DNA from: Stenocarpella maydis
Taxonomy: Eukaryota; Ascomycota; Sordariomycetes; Diaporthales; Diaporthaceae
NCBI GenBank assembly: GCA_002270565.1
Contig: NQMI01000021.1
Location: 124,001 to 188,000, forward strand
DNA: 64,000 bases
Direction of reading: 5' to 3'
Below are positions 20,826 through 33,220 of this stretch, piece after piece. Every line of letters starts with the position of its first letter. Position 1 is the stretch's first letter. Below the pieces are notes generated by a model. That model was not told where the DNA came from. It saw only the letters and a list, made by a program, of their open reading frames with translations, and did no database searches. A program made the translations under genes and the position numbers.

Positions 20826-23437
20826 GTCGGCCGGCCGGTTGGTCGAGGCAAATTGACAAGGTGAAACCGCTTCCCTGCACGTTGACGGAGGTGTTCCACG
20901 CCACGGCCGCTTTGGTGACAAAATCCACCAAAACAGCAGGGATCGGCTCCCAGACTGAGATGCCTGTCGATAACGTGCTTCCTAAATGCAAGGTGGCTTG
21001 CCCACGGCAGCAGAGGTATCAATGTACCCCAGCAAAATAGTGTGCACTACATACGCTAGGCAAACGTCAGGCAGTGCATTGTGCACCAGTCCGTACCTGC
21101 GTACCGACAAGCTTCCTTGTCAACCCCAACCCCCCCTTCCTGGCCTCGACCTGTCGATTCAGCGGGCCAATCCTCCTCACTTGACGTGTTTTCCAGTCCA
21201 TACGGTGTGGTCCAGACCACTATAGTGTGTGTGTGTGTGGGCTCGCGAGAAATGCTATCCGAAAATCATGAGGTGACGACCGAGACCATCAGCTCTTTGC
21301 CGGCTCCATCACACTGCTGCGACTCACGTTGACGTCCATTGACGTCCGGCCTCTGGGTCTCGGGCCCTGCCCCCAGAGCGATGACAGTGACGACTGTTGC
21401 AGTAGCTTGAGGTGACGAGCTAGGACGAACTTGCATGGCCCTTCTCCGCAGCCAGATGGATACGCCATTCACAAGTCAGTTGCGGTGGTAGTGTAGTGAC
21501 AAGGACGACAGGCATACCGTGCGTGTGCATCTATCTAGTGCAGTATAGTCTTGGGTCTATGTCTGCAACATGTCAGTCGGCCTTTTGAAAAAGGAGCCCA
21601 CACGGACATGCACCGCTGCACCTGCATGCTCTCTGAGAGTAAAATGCCCGCTCCACATGCAGCACCGGCTCTCCACTTTTGAGCACACAGCGATTCAGTG
21701 TCTCCAGCGGCATGACACCGGCTACAAGGGCCCGTGCCAGAGGGGAAGCACGCCGACAGGAGGCTCAAAGTGCCGGACGGAGAACGGAGATGTGGGCCAG
21801 CTCCAGTAATCTCTTGTCAACCAGCCAGGCAATGCAAGGGGTTCCCCATCCGCTGTGTTACCCCGGCGGGCGTCTTCCTGTGCCCGTCAGGCTCTCTGCA
21901 CTGCTCCACTCCACGCCTTGGATCAGCGTAGTGTAGTGTAGGGCCCGTTACTCGCTACCTGCCAGCCTACTAAGCTTTCAGGTGACGTCTTTGGCCCCAC
22001 GACCCGCCTCTCGCCCCTCTGATGGTTATTATGTACATAGGAGAAATAGCGTATCTACTAACTATAAATTTAAAACCAAAAACAAGAAAATTATGCTTCC
22101 CTTCCCGCTGCGGAGATCTAGCGGGTCAGCTGCCACCTGCCCCGGAGGCTCCACACCACTATACCGCGTCACAATGACCTCCAATCACCACCACCACTAC
22201 TATCCGAAAGGGTCCAAACCCCCAAAGTCTACTCGGCAACATCCACACCCCGTCGATGATTGTCACAGAATACACTACCTACCCAGTGCCCATGGGACCA
22301 AATCAAAATCCTATCGGGCTTTTCTTTTCTGGAGGAGGGAGGAAGTGATCCGGTGCAATCTTTCATACACACACAGTGGTCGAACCATCTCACAGACAAA
22401 CCTTTGCTTTCCCCTGGGGTATATTTTCCTTTGCTTCTCCCATCTGACAAGTGCTAAGTGGACGTGATCGAGCAGTCCCCGCTGAAACACTGTTTTCATG
22501 CCTCACGATGTTTCGTAGGCCCGGTGGTGAAGCCGACGTGACGGTAGCCAACTTCGCACAGACGAATGACTTCAGTCGATACGGGGCGACCGACCAATCG
22601 CGGCGCCGCAGGCTGGCAGCCGCCTCCTCGAGCAGAAGGCAGTACCCGTGCTAACGAGTTAGTAGAGACCTTCATTCCAAGCAGCCGGCAAGACGGCTTC
22701 CTGTTGGTCACTCAGTCTTATCGAGCAACAAAGCGCAGTTTAGTGAACCCTAGTCTCGCACGTACGCAGCCTCCCGTCCTCGAGTCCCTGCCCTCCCCGG
22801 CACTTGGCCTATTGATAGTTCTTCCACGAGTCTTATCACACCGTGGCTGCTTCACATCGAGGCTGTCGGCGAGCAAGTCTTCGCCAGCGCTATATAAAAC
22901 AGCATTGCTTCGTGACACACAACAAACTAGACCTCACTGGGCCCTACCTGCGAGGGGCTCATGACTTACTACTTCTGCCCTGAGACCAGGAGTCGAGATT
23001 GACAAGGTGCTGGTCCTCTCGGCAGAATAAACGTTGTGAAAGCTTTCCACAGGGATATCAACAGGGCCGCAGAATAATGATTGATCCCAGGGTTCAGGTA
23101 TGTGGCAAGACCTCGCCGCTCGTGAACATGGAACCTTGGTACATGTCGTCTCGTCGGCGATACCCTACGTGTCTAATTTGCCCCCCTCCTCCCCCCCCCA
23201 AATTTTGGTCGCCACCGGCGACTCGCGAGACAAGTTGTGCCAGGTTGAGTAGAACATCTGTGAGGACGTCCGGCCTTACGTTGTTGGGTCCGAGGGTTCT
23301 TCAGGGCTCTCTCCCAGTGGTTGGTTTCCAGAACAAATGTTGTCCGATGTGGTACGCTACATCTTAGAGGAGGTAATCGATAAACTCGTCAGGATTCTAG
23401 CACAGGGAAACCTGGTGTAGCTACAGATGTCAGAGTG

Positions 23438-23469
23438 GCCAGGCTGCCAGGCTGCCAGGATGCCAGGCA
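23438..23469. repeat. Four tandem copies of an 8-bp unit (GCCAGGCT)
   Basis: GCCAGGCT occurs twice exactly, then as GCCAGGAT and GCCAGGCA. Nothing else marks the site. Confidence 0.85.
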
Positions 23470-26400
23470 AAGCTAAAACGGCTGGACAACCGGATAGATG
23501 AATCGAGCAGGGATGAACCTCTGGGAATGACAGGTTTCGCGAAGCAGCAGCGAATGACGGTCCAGCCAAACAGGTCCACTGGTGTTGTTAGTCAACATCA
23601 ATGATGTTCGGCACGACCCCGCCGCCCGGAAGGGCGCACGTACAACCACCATGCTTCAGGGTGCTAGTTTGATAGGGGGAGCACTGAGAAAACGACCCGA
23701 ATCGAAATGCCAAAAGCCGCGCGGATGCCCCTCAAAATCTTGGTTATAGCTTACTAACCTATTACCCATGTATTCGCACACAAGCGTTTGTACGGTGATG
23801 GCGATATTACGAGTCAAGCGGCGTCCTCGATGGCAGTCTCTGCCTCTTCACCCTTGCCCTGTCTTCTCCATGTTACCGAGCGAGCCGCGCTTGCATGATG
23901 ACCTGGATGACTGTGTGGCGAATACTCCCAGGGCGGATCTGTGCGGCCATGGGTGAGGCAGTCTGTCAGTGATCTGTCTACTCCTGCATTGTCAACTGCA
24001 TCGCCACTCAGCAGCAGAGCATCAGGGAAGCCCAGATGCAACGGGCTAGCCAAGCCTGGCCGGTACAGCCGTCCTCGGCTGGCCATGAGATGGGCCACAT
24101 GAGGATTGAGAGCCATGAACCCAGCGAGATGGTGTCTCGTGCAGGCGCCAAGATGCAGATTCCAAGTTGTCAGATGGGCTTTCCCCTGGCCCCCGGGGGA
24201 GGCAAGTTGGCAAGGGCATGTCGACAAGCGGCGGATCCGCTCGTGGACATTGACAGAGCCGGATAAAATCGAGCATGGGGCTTCGGGTTTCAGCAGCGCT
24301 TCTGCCAGAGTGATGACGCCGGTGATGTTGGTGCGTGTGGCGGAATTTCTTAGGACCAAGGTGTTTCGAGGTTGCTGATCTACTCGATTGAGGCTGAAAA
24401 ATGAACTACAGCAGGACCAAAGAAAAAGAAAGGGAGTGGCGAGCAAAGTTTGGGACTGTACGACGTTGAGAAAGAAACGCCCACCCTAACCCCCCCCCCC
24501 AAAAAAAAAACCAAGATCAGCATGATCAAGTTAGCTCTGCAACGCGATGGCGCTACCAGCGACTAACAGATGAGCCGAAAGGGGATCCAGACAAACAAAG
24601 CAGCAGCAATATCCCACGTTCGTCGTTTATAGTTGCGCCTCATCGGCACGGCTGCCGACACGCCAGTAGCACCAGCCACTCACTGCGTAGCTGGCATGCT
24701 CTTTCTCGACACCCACTAGTTTATCATTCGCCCACGATAATATCCAGGACTCGTGGAGAAACTCGTCGCATCGACCGATTTGCGGGAACAGTGATGGCCG
24801 GGCACAGGCACGCAGGCTGCAGCTCCCAAAGTCGACCCATGACGCGCGCTCCCACACACACAAGACAGACAAGAGACCGCCTCATCACCAGCATTCCCGA
24901 TGGCACCGGAAGTGACAATGCAGGCAAAAGGGATTTGGTTCTCACCGCCCCGTCAAGGCCAGCCACACACCGGAGAATTGAATAAGAGAGACGTAGAGAG
25001 GGCGCTCATTCCCAATGCGCGGTATCGAGCCGCAGCTAGCTTGAGGTGGCTGGCCATGCTGCGATCGCTACCGCACTTTGCGCCTGGACGACGAGGGAGG
25101 AGGGTCACATCGGCCCACTCGTGTTGCCCTGCCGTCACGGTGCAGCTGCTGTGCGGTGCAGTGCTGATCTCGAGAGACTGTTACCGTCCATGTCGCATTT
25201 CGTCCCATACCCAGCCGTCCCTCCCCCACACAACGCAACCCCTCGTCTCCCCCATCCCTCCCGCCGTTGCTGTCTCATCGGCTGATCAAGGGAAGAAGGG
25301 AGGGAGCGTCCTTGGTCCCCTCTCCCGGCAATTAATTCGATGTGCGGGTGCCCTGTGCACGGTCGCCCGCTTGCCCACGAGCCTACTACTCGCCTCGCCC
25401 TATTCTCACGTACACGCAGAGGACAAGCATATATTGCAGCTCACTATACCTTGGACCCCCAAGCTGCGGGCCACTGAACGTCGATATCTCATGGCCCCAC
25501 TGTGCCCTCCACTGCGGCATATACTGTCGATAAGCTCCTGCTATCGGTTCGATAGCCGTTTGGCAACAGCGCCTCAGAGGCCGATTCGTTTACTTGATCT
25601 TTGATGCTTCACTGTTTCAGGCCCTCAGATGTTCCAGGCCACGGCTTGGCACTGGCTTCAATGCCGGTGTCCACCTTGAAAAGCACACGCTAATCATCAA
25701 GATACCGATCGACAGGGACCAATCACACTGTGGGATCCAGCTCAGAAAATACACCGTACAGATCTTGAAATCCCCCGGCCCAGTCGCGAGTCTGTCGAGA
25801 CTCACGGCAAAGACGATTTGTGCCTGAGCGATTGGGCAAGCCTCTCGCCAGGTTGCTATCAGTCAGGTGAGACTGCGGTGTTCTTCTTCAGATGCATATC
25901 TATAAACCCCTCACCGCACCGCGCCCGTGCAGTAATAACACGCTCTCTTACACCTTCATGGGTTGGATTATACCATCACAGGGGCTATAACATGGCTATA
26001 TCTGGCTATATCTGAAGTAGAGCTTAATCTGACGTCCACGGGGGCGCGAGATACAGGTACCCGGATGGATGTCTTTGGCCCCTCGTCGAAATGGCGAAAC
26101 AAATGCTCCTGCAAGTTGATAATATATCCACCAGGGAAACGAACCCTCGAGAGCTGGCATCGGATGAAACGCGCAAGTGCATATGCGGTTTGCCGCTCTC
26201 CCCCAGCGTAGGTGGGGGGCTCTGACTGGGATGGTTGATTCTGACAGCTTGCTCAAGCAGGGTGATGCACACGAGAGCACCTTGCTTGTCCCCAGTGTCA
26301 ACCAGCAGATGGCTCTCACAAACACGCTGCTGTCTGGCTCTTGAGCGGCTAGCCAGCCGCCCAATGCAGGCGGAGCGCACAGTCGGAAACCGGCATGGCA

Positions 26401-29400
26401 GTAAATCTGGTTGTTGCAACATCGCCGAGGATGTAACTCGACTGGCCTCGTCCATTCAGTCGGCGTCGCTGCGCTGATCAGATTGCCTAGAGCGGGACGG
26501 GCTGCAGCCTCTCGGTATTATCACCGCCGTGTTTGGAAAATAAAGCGAGAAAAAGAAAGGTACGTCGAGCAAAACCTAAGAAGACAAAAAAAAAACCAAA
26601 AAATATACCAACCATGCATGGCACTTGTGAGAGCAGCTCTGACTTGGCGCAGCATCACTCAAAATGAGGCGTGATGAGAATCTCTTGCTTTACGGAGTAC
26701 TTCCGGGGCTGGCAATGCCCATAGCAACTGCATGGCATGGGAGGGCCAAATCGGCGGCATCCCCGGCGTTGCCAGGCCTTGTGCCGCCAATGAGGCCGTC
26801 CAGGCCGGAGCCGGCAGTCTCGGGTTGGCTGAGATGCACCCTCATCAATTTCTTGCTGCTCCGATCACCCGCGCCGCGAGACACAATCCACATGGTCCGA
26901 ACAATGAGGGTAACGCAGCATGCTCGATCCCGCCCGTCTGGGATCGGACTGATTGTGTTGGATGGCAGGTGAGACACACAGCTGTCGCTGTCGCTCAACC
27001 CACCCACAAACCAACGGTCTTATCTGTGTCGTGGTGCACCACCACGCTAGGTCGGCAGCAGGCCGGCTCCTTGCCGTCAAGAACCAAGAGCCCGCACCAG
27101 CCGGAGCGTGGTTTCTGATAGAAAGACAGCCAGCCTGGTCTGGCGGGCGTCCCCTGCCCTGGGCACCCACCAAGGAATAAGGTTTCGGTTCTATAGGCGA
27201 GGCCCGCAAGTGGTCGGTTCTTGGCACCTTGCTGGCTATGAATTAATCAGCCGGACCTTGGGCCTCGACTCTGCCTTTATTGAGCACGGTTCAATGATGA
27301 GAAACACCTTGTCCCACCGTCCGAACAAGCCCCGAAGGAATCCGGCCCCAGGCTAGAACGAGAAACCCCTCGCTGCGCTGGGCCCAGCCCCGACAGCTCG
27401 GCGCCAATCTCCGGAGCGGCGCAAGCTAGTCAGCATGGCCAGCAGCATAGGATTTTTGTTTCCCTTTGGTCGCAAGCGCATGCTGTGTGGGGTGGACGAG
27501 AACGATTTGTTTCAGCACGTCTTGTCAGCCACATTTCATTTCAATCTTCTCATTCCTCGTTCCCCCTCGCCCCCAAACACCCCCAAACCCCTCAAGAACC
27601 TCGTGGAGGGCTCGGCCGTTGAACATGTCTGGGGTACCCTGAGCAGATGCTCCTGGTCCATCAACAGCTGGCATCAGCGCAGCCAGGCCTGGAGACCGTT
27701 TGGTGCGACATCAGATTGGATTTGCTGTACGGCTTGTGCCTCGTTTTGTCTTGCGAGGTGAGCGCACCTTGTTACTACTCCATCGCAACGTCAGTGGAGG
27801 TCCAAGAATATCCGACCGCGAGGCATGATGGTGAGCCAGAAGCAGCTCAACAATATCTCGTACCCCGACGTCCTCACCCGCATTCACACCCACGCAGCAT
27901 GCAGGCTGTAGAGAAAACCTGCCAACCGACCGCATGCCCAGGGGGTGCATTTACTGCACCGGGGGTCGGAGGACCCTGTTTGCCTGACGCTGTCACCGAG
28001 GGGACCTCTCATAGGCCGATGTATTCGGACGTTTTCCCGTCACTGGACAAGGTGACCCCAACCACATGGGAGGGGATCTACTAAACGCACATCCCCCCAG
28101 CCGAAGATCTCAGGACCCTGCACCACGGGGCCTGTCGGAATAGAGTTTGCCTGGGGGCCCCAGGCCTCCTCACCCCGCCAGCGCCGTGTGGTTTTGGCTT
28201 TGACACAGCATACCTTAACATCATCCCGTCAGTGTCAACCAGACCCTTGCCTCCGGGGGAGGGCCTTTCTACCTCTGACGCTCTGCAGCCTCCAGACGTC
28301 CTGCTCTGCATGCATGCCTCCGTGTGCCATGCACGCCCTCCGCTCCAACGCTTGGGACAGAGCTAATAAGCATGGAAAATATCCCGAGGAACTATGAGGG
28401 GTGGCTTGGGAAAAGCCCCTCCCCACCTCCCGGCCTCCCTAGGGTTATAGTCTGCATGGGAGCTTCTCCCTTGTGCAGGAGCCTGGATAGAGTGCCATTT
28501 TAGCTTCCTGCAGACACGGAGACAACCACGTTTCAACGGAGTCAAGCCTTCGAGGGTTAAAGAAATATCCTAGGTGGTTACCGGGGCACTAGCTCGGTCA
28601 GTCGGAGGCAGGGTGGCCTTGGCTTCCACCGTGTGGGTCGGCCATGCACCCAAGGTGGTCTTGGTGCTGCAGTGATACTGAGTACAGTACTGCTCCTCAT
28701 CGCACTCAATGAAGCAAACAAGGCGTCCACCCCCAACACCCTCATCCCCCCCACCACCCCCTCAGGTGGTCACTCGACTACACAACGAGTCGTGATAGTG
28801 GCTTGAGTGTCCACAGGCGGTATTTTCCCCATCAAAGCGCCGCAAGCGAGCACTAAGCACCCAGTGTGGTAGGCCCGCCGAGATTGCTACTACTCCGTGC
28901 ATTTCTTTGCGTGTTTATGTCACTCCTCATCGTCACCCCTCATCGTCACCGTCGCCGTTGCAGTGGGTGTCGGTAGGGCGCGCTCCCGGTGCCAGGGGCC
29001 GGCGAGAAAAGCTTGACCCCCAAGCCAAGGCGCAGGACTCCCTCCTGGGCGCCAAGGGTCCTGCGACAAGCTGTTATAGGGGGTTGAGGTGCACTCTGCC
29101 ACCCTGTACGGTGCTGAGACCGCTGGAACATATCTTCTAGAAGCTGTCGTCGTATAGATGGACGGCGACCATGGCCTGCCGAAAAGATGAAGCGAACCGT
29201 CCGAGAGATCATCGTTTATCCGGGAGCAACACACGGTCTATGCTTTTGAGTCAGTGACTTGTAAATCCGTTGCAGTGCGTGACAGTTCCTAGTAGCAGTT
29301 GGCCCACAAAGCATGCATGCGAGGCTCAGGGCTGGACGTGGAGGATATCTAGAGCACGGACCGCCTGGGGAAGGAGGGCTTTCCAGTCGATCAGGTCGAT

Positions 29401-31064
29401 GTGGAAATTTGCTCGACGATCGGAAAGACGACCGACCCTCAGCTTTTGCACAGCAGGTTGAGACTTCCGGCCATAGACCGGGCAATGATATATATCGCCC
29501 AAGGTGGGCGAGTCGAACGCGGCGAGCTGTCGACAAAATATGCCCAGTGCACCTTGGACAACAGCGTAGCGGTTGGTCATATCTCTCGTGAAGCTTACTG
29601 CACCACAAGGAAAGGGATAGGCTTTAGTTTATTCATCCCATACTGGCAGGGTAAGCTCGTGCCTGTGGTTGTCAGGTGAACTTGACCAGCCAAGTCCAGC
29701 GCACAGGCTCTCCTCTGCGCACAAGTATTGAATTTCTTGCGGGTTTACCGAAAGTCCCTGGAACTTGGACTTGACAATAGATGTCTTGTCTATGCCACAC
29801 CATAAACAAGCTTCATGCCCGCGCCCAAGACAGTAGCCTTCGTCTTGTCGCTGTCGCTCGTCACTGTGCCGTTCCAATGAGGCGAGGTGCACGTTCCGTG
29901 GAGGTGCTCCATGCAGGAAAAATTATAGAGCACTCTCGCGGAGAGTAGCATTCTAGTCCGGAGGTGATGCATCACCATAGATGCTGCCAGGCGTCCAGGG
30001 TGATGTGCAGCAAGGCATCCACCCAGCAACGAAGCCCGTGGGTGGCGCTATCATTCGTGAAGGACTGTGCCGTGATAATCACCGCACAGTCCTTCAGACA
30101 AGCGCAAGATGCAAGGCACCCGGCCGCAAGGCAGCAGGGGAAAAATAGCACACGATGGATGGCGGCATCCGAGCGCTCGTCTCCTCTCTGTCACTTGACC
30201 AAGCCCCCAAAGTGGAGAGATAAAGCAGCGTGGGTTATCGTAGATGGCAAGAGAATGTCATCACCTGAAATGAGGGACTGGACTCAATGCAGTGTGTCGC
30301 TTCGACGACGTTTGACACAGGCACTAGACATCCGGGCTGTCAGTGGTTGCCGGGGAGGCCCTGGGGGAACATCATCACAAAACCGCCAGTCAGCATGAGG
30401 TTTCGTGTTGCAAGCATGGGTACAGCTATCCTCTCCCTCTTCTGCTGTGAGGTTAGCAGCTGGATCGGGGCGTTTTCATCCCAAGGGCGTCGACCCCCAG
30501 CCCGCCCCTCCTTTTGGAACGGCTTGGCAGCTCACATCGCCTTGAAACGAAATCTTCGGGCTGGCCGTTTCCCGTCCCATGATGCGTACAGAACGATGGT
30601 TGTTTCAATGCTCTGCCGCGTGACGAAGAGGGCATGCTGCAGGGCAGCGTCCTTCTCGTGTTCCTCCTCACCACGGGAGTTATCCGAAACATGTTTCGGC
30701 ACACGCCGGCTCGGACTCATTGTCAGCTGGACGCTCTCGGCAGCATTGCGATCATATCCACAACTCGGACGCAGAGCACTCTGGGTGCGACGAGGCTCAT
30801 GAATCAAGGACAGTGGATGGAAAGGGGGTTCAATGCGAATAGGCTGTGGACCACGACGGTCTTTTTGTGCGGAGAGCAGATGATTAGCAAAACAAAAAAA
30901 AATGCACCCCACTGCCAACCAATGTTATGTAAGCAGGAAAGTGGGTAGGGTCGCTGCTGTCGGGCTGAAGCCGGTGATAGCCTTGCTGCTGGGCCAACAG
31001 AAAGCGAAAAGTGCCCTGACAAGTGTCGTCGTGCCACAATCGTCGCCTGCAGGATACATTGTCT

Positions 31065-33220
31065 ATGCTGCTGCGGGGACCCTCTCTGTTCCGGGGAGTC
31101 AATAAGATCCCTCGCATCTTCTCAGCCGCGTCCCCTCGTGCTTGCCGCCCAGCCCAGGCCCCGTACCATCTGCCCCTGATCTTCAAAGCCTCAGTCCAGG
31201 TCCGCTTCTTCTACAAGCCCGACATGGCTGTCCGTGACCCCAGCACCGTGTCCAACTACGACGCGTGGCGGACAAAGCACACAACGGCCAAGCTCAAGCT
31301 CGACTTCGACAAGAAAGTCCTGCGCGGGGTGGTCACGCTCGAGCTCGAGTCGCAGACGGACAGAGGGTCCAAGGAGATCATCCTTGACTCCAGCTACCTC
31401 TCCGTGTCCTCGGTTAAAATCAACTTAGACGAGTCTGACTGGCATATTAAGGACCGAGCGGAACCACTGGGCTCGCCGGTCCACATCTCTGTGCCTGCTG
31501 GCGCGGCAAAGTCGGAGGTCGTCAAGGTGGACATCGAGCTGGCCACGACGGACAAGTGCACCGCGCTGCAGTGGCTGACGGCCGCGCAAACCTCAAACAA
31601 GAAGGCCCCCTTCGTGTTCTCTCAGTGCCAGGCGATTCATGCGCGGTCCTTGTTCCCCTGTCAGGACACCCCAGATGTCAAGTCCACGTACTCGTTCAGG
31701 ATCACCTCGCCCCACGTGGTGGTGGCCAGCGGAGTCGCCTCGGGCGAGCCCGAGACTCAGAGCAGTGGTGACAAGCTGTACAGCTTTGAGCAGGAGGTCC
31801 CTATTCCTTCGTACCTCTTCGCTCTCGCCTCGGGAGACATCGCCACGGCCTCAATCGGCCCCCGGTCCCTGGTGGCTACAAGCCCTGACAAGCTGGATGG
31901 TGCCAGGTGGGAGTTTGAACATGACATGGAGACGTTCATGGAAGCCGCTGAGAAGCTGGTGTTCCCTTACCAATGGGGCCAGTACAACGTGCTGGTCCTG
32001 CCCCCATCCTTCCCTTACGGGGGCATGGAGAATCCCATCTATACCTTTGCTACACCTACCGTCGTTTCTGGGGACCGCCAGAATGTGGACGTTATTGCTC
32101 ATGAGTTGAGCCACAGCTGGAGCGGAAACTTGGTAACGAGCTGTAGTTGGGAGCACTTGTGAGTCTCTCATGGTTGGTATATCAGAGACTGCTTACTGAC
32201 AATGACAAGTTGGCTGAACGAGGGCTGGACCATGTATTTGGAGCGTCGTATCAACGCCTCAATACACGGCCCAGCTCACTTTGACTTCTCTGCCGTGATC
32301 GGATGGAAGCACCTCGGTAAGTGCTGGTAAATTCGCCACGTGAAGGAAGCAATGGCCCGCTGATCCAATACCTAGAGGACGCCATCCAGGAATATGGCAA
32401 GGACCATGAGTACACACAGCTTTCCATCCCTCACAAGGGCATCGACCCGGATGATGCTTTCAGTACGGTGCCTTATGAGAAGGGTTTCCATATGATATAC
32501 TACCTGGAGAGGCTCGTTGGCAGGGCGAACTTTGACAAGTTCATCCCATACTACTTCAAGAAGTGGTCCAGGAAGTCTTTAGACTCGTATGACTTCAAGG
32601 CCACCTTCCTAGAGTTCTTTGGCGCACCCGAGTACTCTGACCTCAAAGACAAGATAGCTGGCATCGACTGGGAGACGCGATTCTACAGCCGTGGCTTGCC
32701 GCCAAAGCCCGAGTTCGATACTTCTCTCATCGATGTCTGCTACAAGCTGGCAGACCAATGGAAGGACGAGGTAATCGCATCCTCTTACCTGTGCCCAATG
32801 CCTGATACTAATACGAGAGCCCAGGACTTCACACCCTCTGCCAAAGACGTAGAAGGCCTTGCCGCCAACCAGAAGCTTGTCTTTCTCGGTAAGGTCCAGG
32901 ATTTCAGCGAGCCCTTGAGCGCGGCTCAGGCGGAGAAGATGGGGGATGTGTACGGCTTCCTCGGCAGCAAGAATGTCGAGCTCAAGGCGGCCTATTTCCA
33001 CATTGCCCTGCGCTCCAAGGTCACGAGCACCTACCCTCTCGTCGCCGAGCTTCTTGGCGAGGTTGGGCGCATGAAGTTCGTACGCCCGCTTTTCAGGTCC
33101 CTTAACAAGGTCGACAGGGAGCTTACTGTCAAGACCTTTGAGAAGAACAAGGACTTCTATCACCCCATCTGCAGGGCCATGGTGGAGAAGGACTTGGGTG
33201 TCACCGCTGAGGCCAAGTAG
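31065..33220 (+). CDS. Leukotriene A4 hydrolase / M1 aminopeptidase
   Basis: Exons 31065-32158, 32210-32316 and 32376-33220 give 681 residues. The introns (51 and 59 bp) have GTGAGT and GTAAGT donors. M1 hallmarks are complete: GGMENP at 319-324, the zinc motif HELSH with His346 and His350, and the third ligand Glu369 in HFWLNEGW, which is restored exactly by splicing intron 1. The C-terminal LTA4H-type helical domain follows. Fungal and yeast homologues are cytosolic or nuclear bifunctional aminopeptidase/epoxide hydrolases. The first ATG (31065) adds 53 Arg-rich, acid-poor residues (MLLRGPSLFRGVNKIPRIF) before a second ATG at 31224 (MAVRDPSTVSNYDAWRTKH), where most homologues begin. This suggests a mitochondrial and a cytosolic form. 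Confidence 0.93.

Larger units (their letters stand above)
19545..31064. other. 11.5-kb region without a recognisable gene
   Basis: Between the septation gene and leukotriene A4 hydrolase no frame on either strand shows a known domain, a signal peptide with sensible continuation, or a convincing exon chain. The longest frame (24900-25604, plus) translates as unordered Arg/Ser/Pro/Cys sequence. Visible items are the microsatellite at 20735-20825, a GT run near 21224, four 8-bp units at 23438-23469, and a C11-A10 run at 24490-24510. Its two ends must hold promoters of both flanking genes, which point away from each other. Non-coding RNA or fast-evolving small secreted proteins cannot be excluded. 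Confidence 0.5.

Noticed and set aside
20708..21022. Minus-strand frame with poly-Asp and poly-Asn
   Set aside because: The acidic run is only the translated CGT/GTT microsatellite; the rest has no coding signal.
24900..25604. 234-residue open frame on the plus strand
   Set aside because: Unordered translation with no domain or splice context; considered a chance frame.
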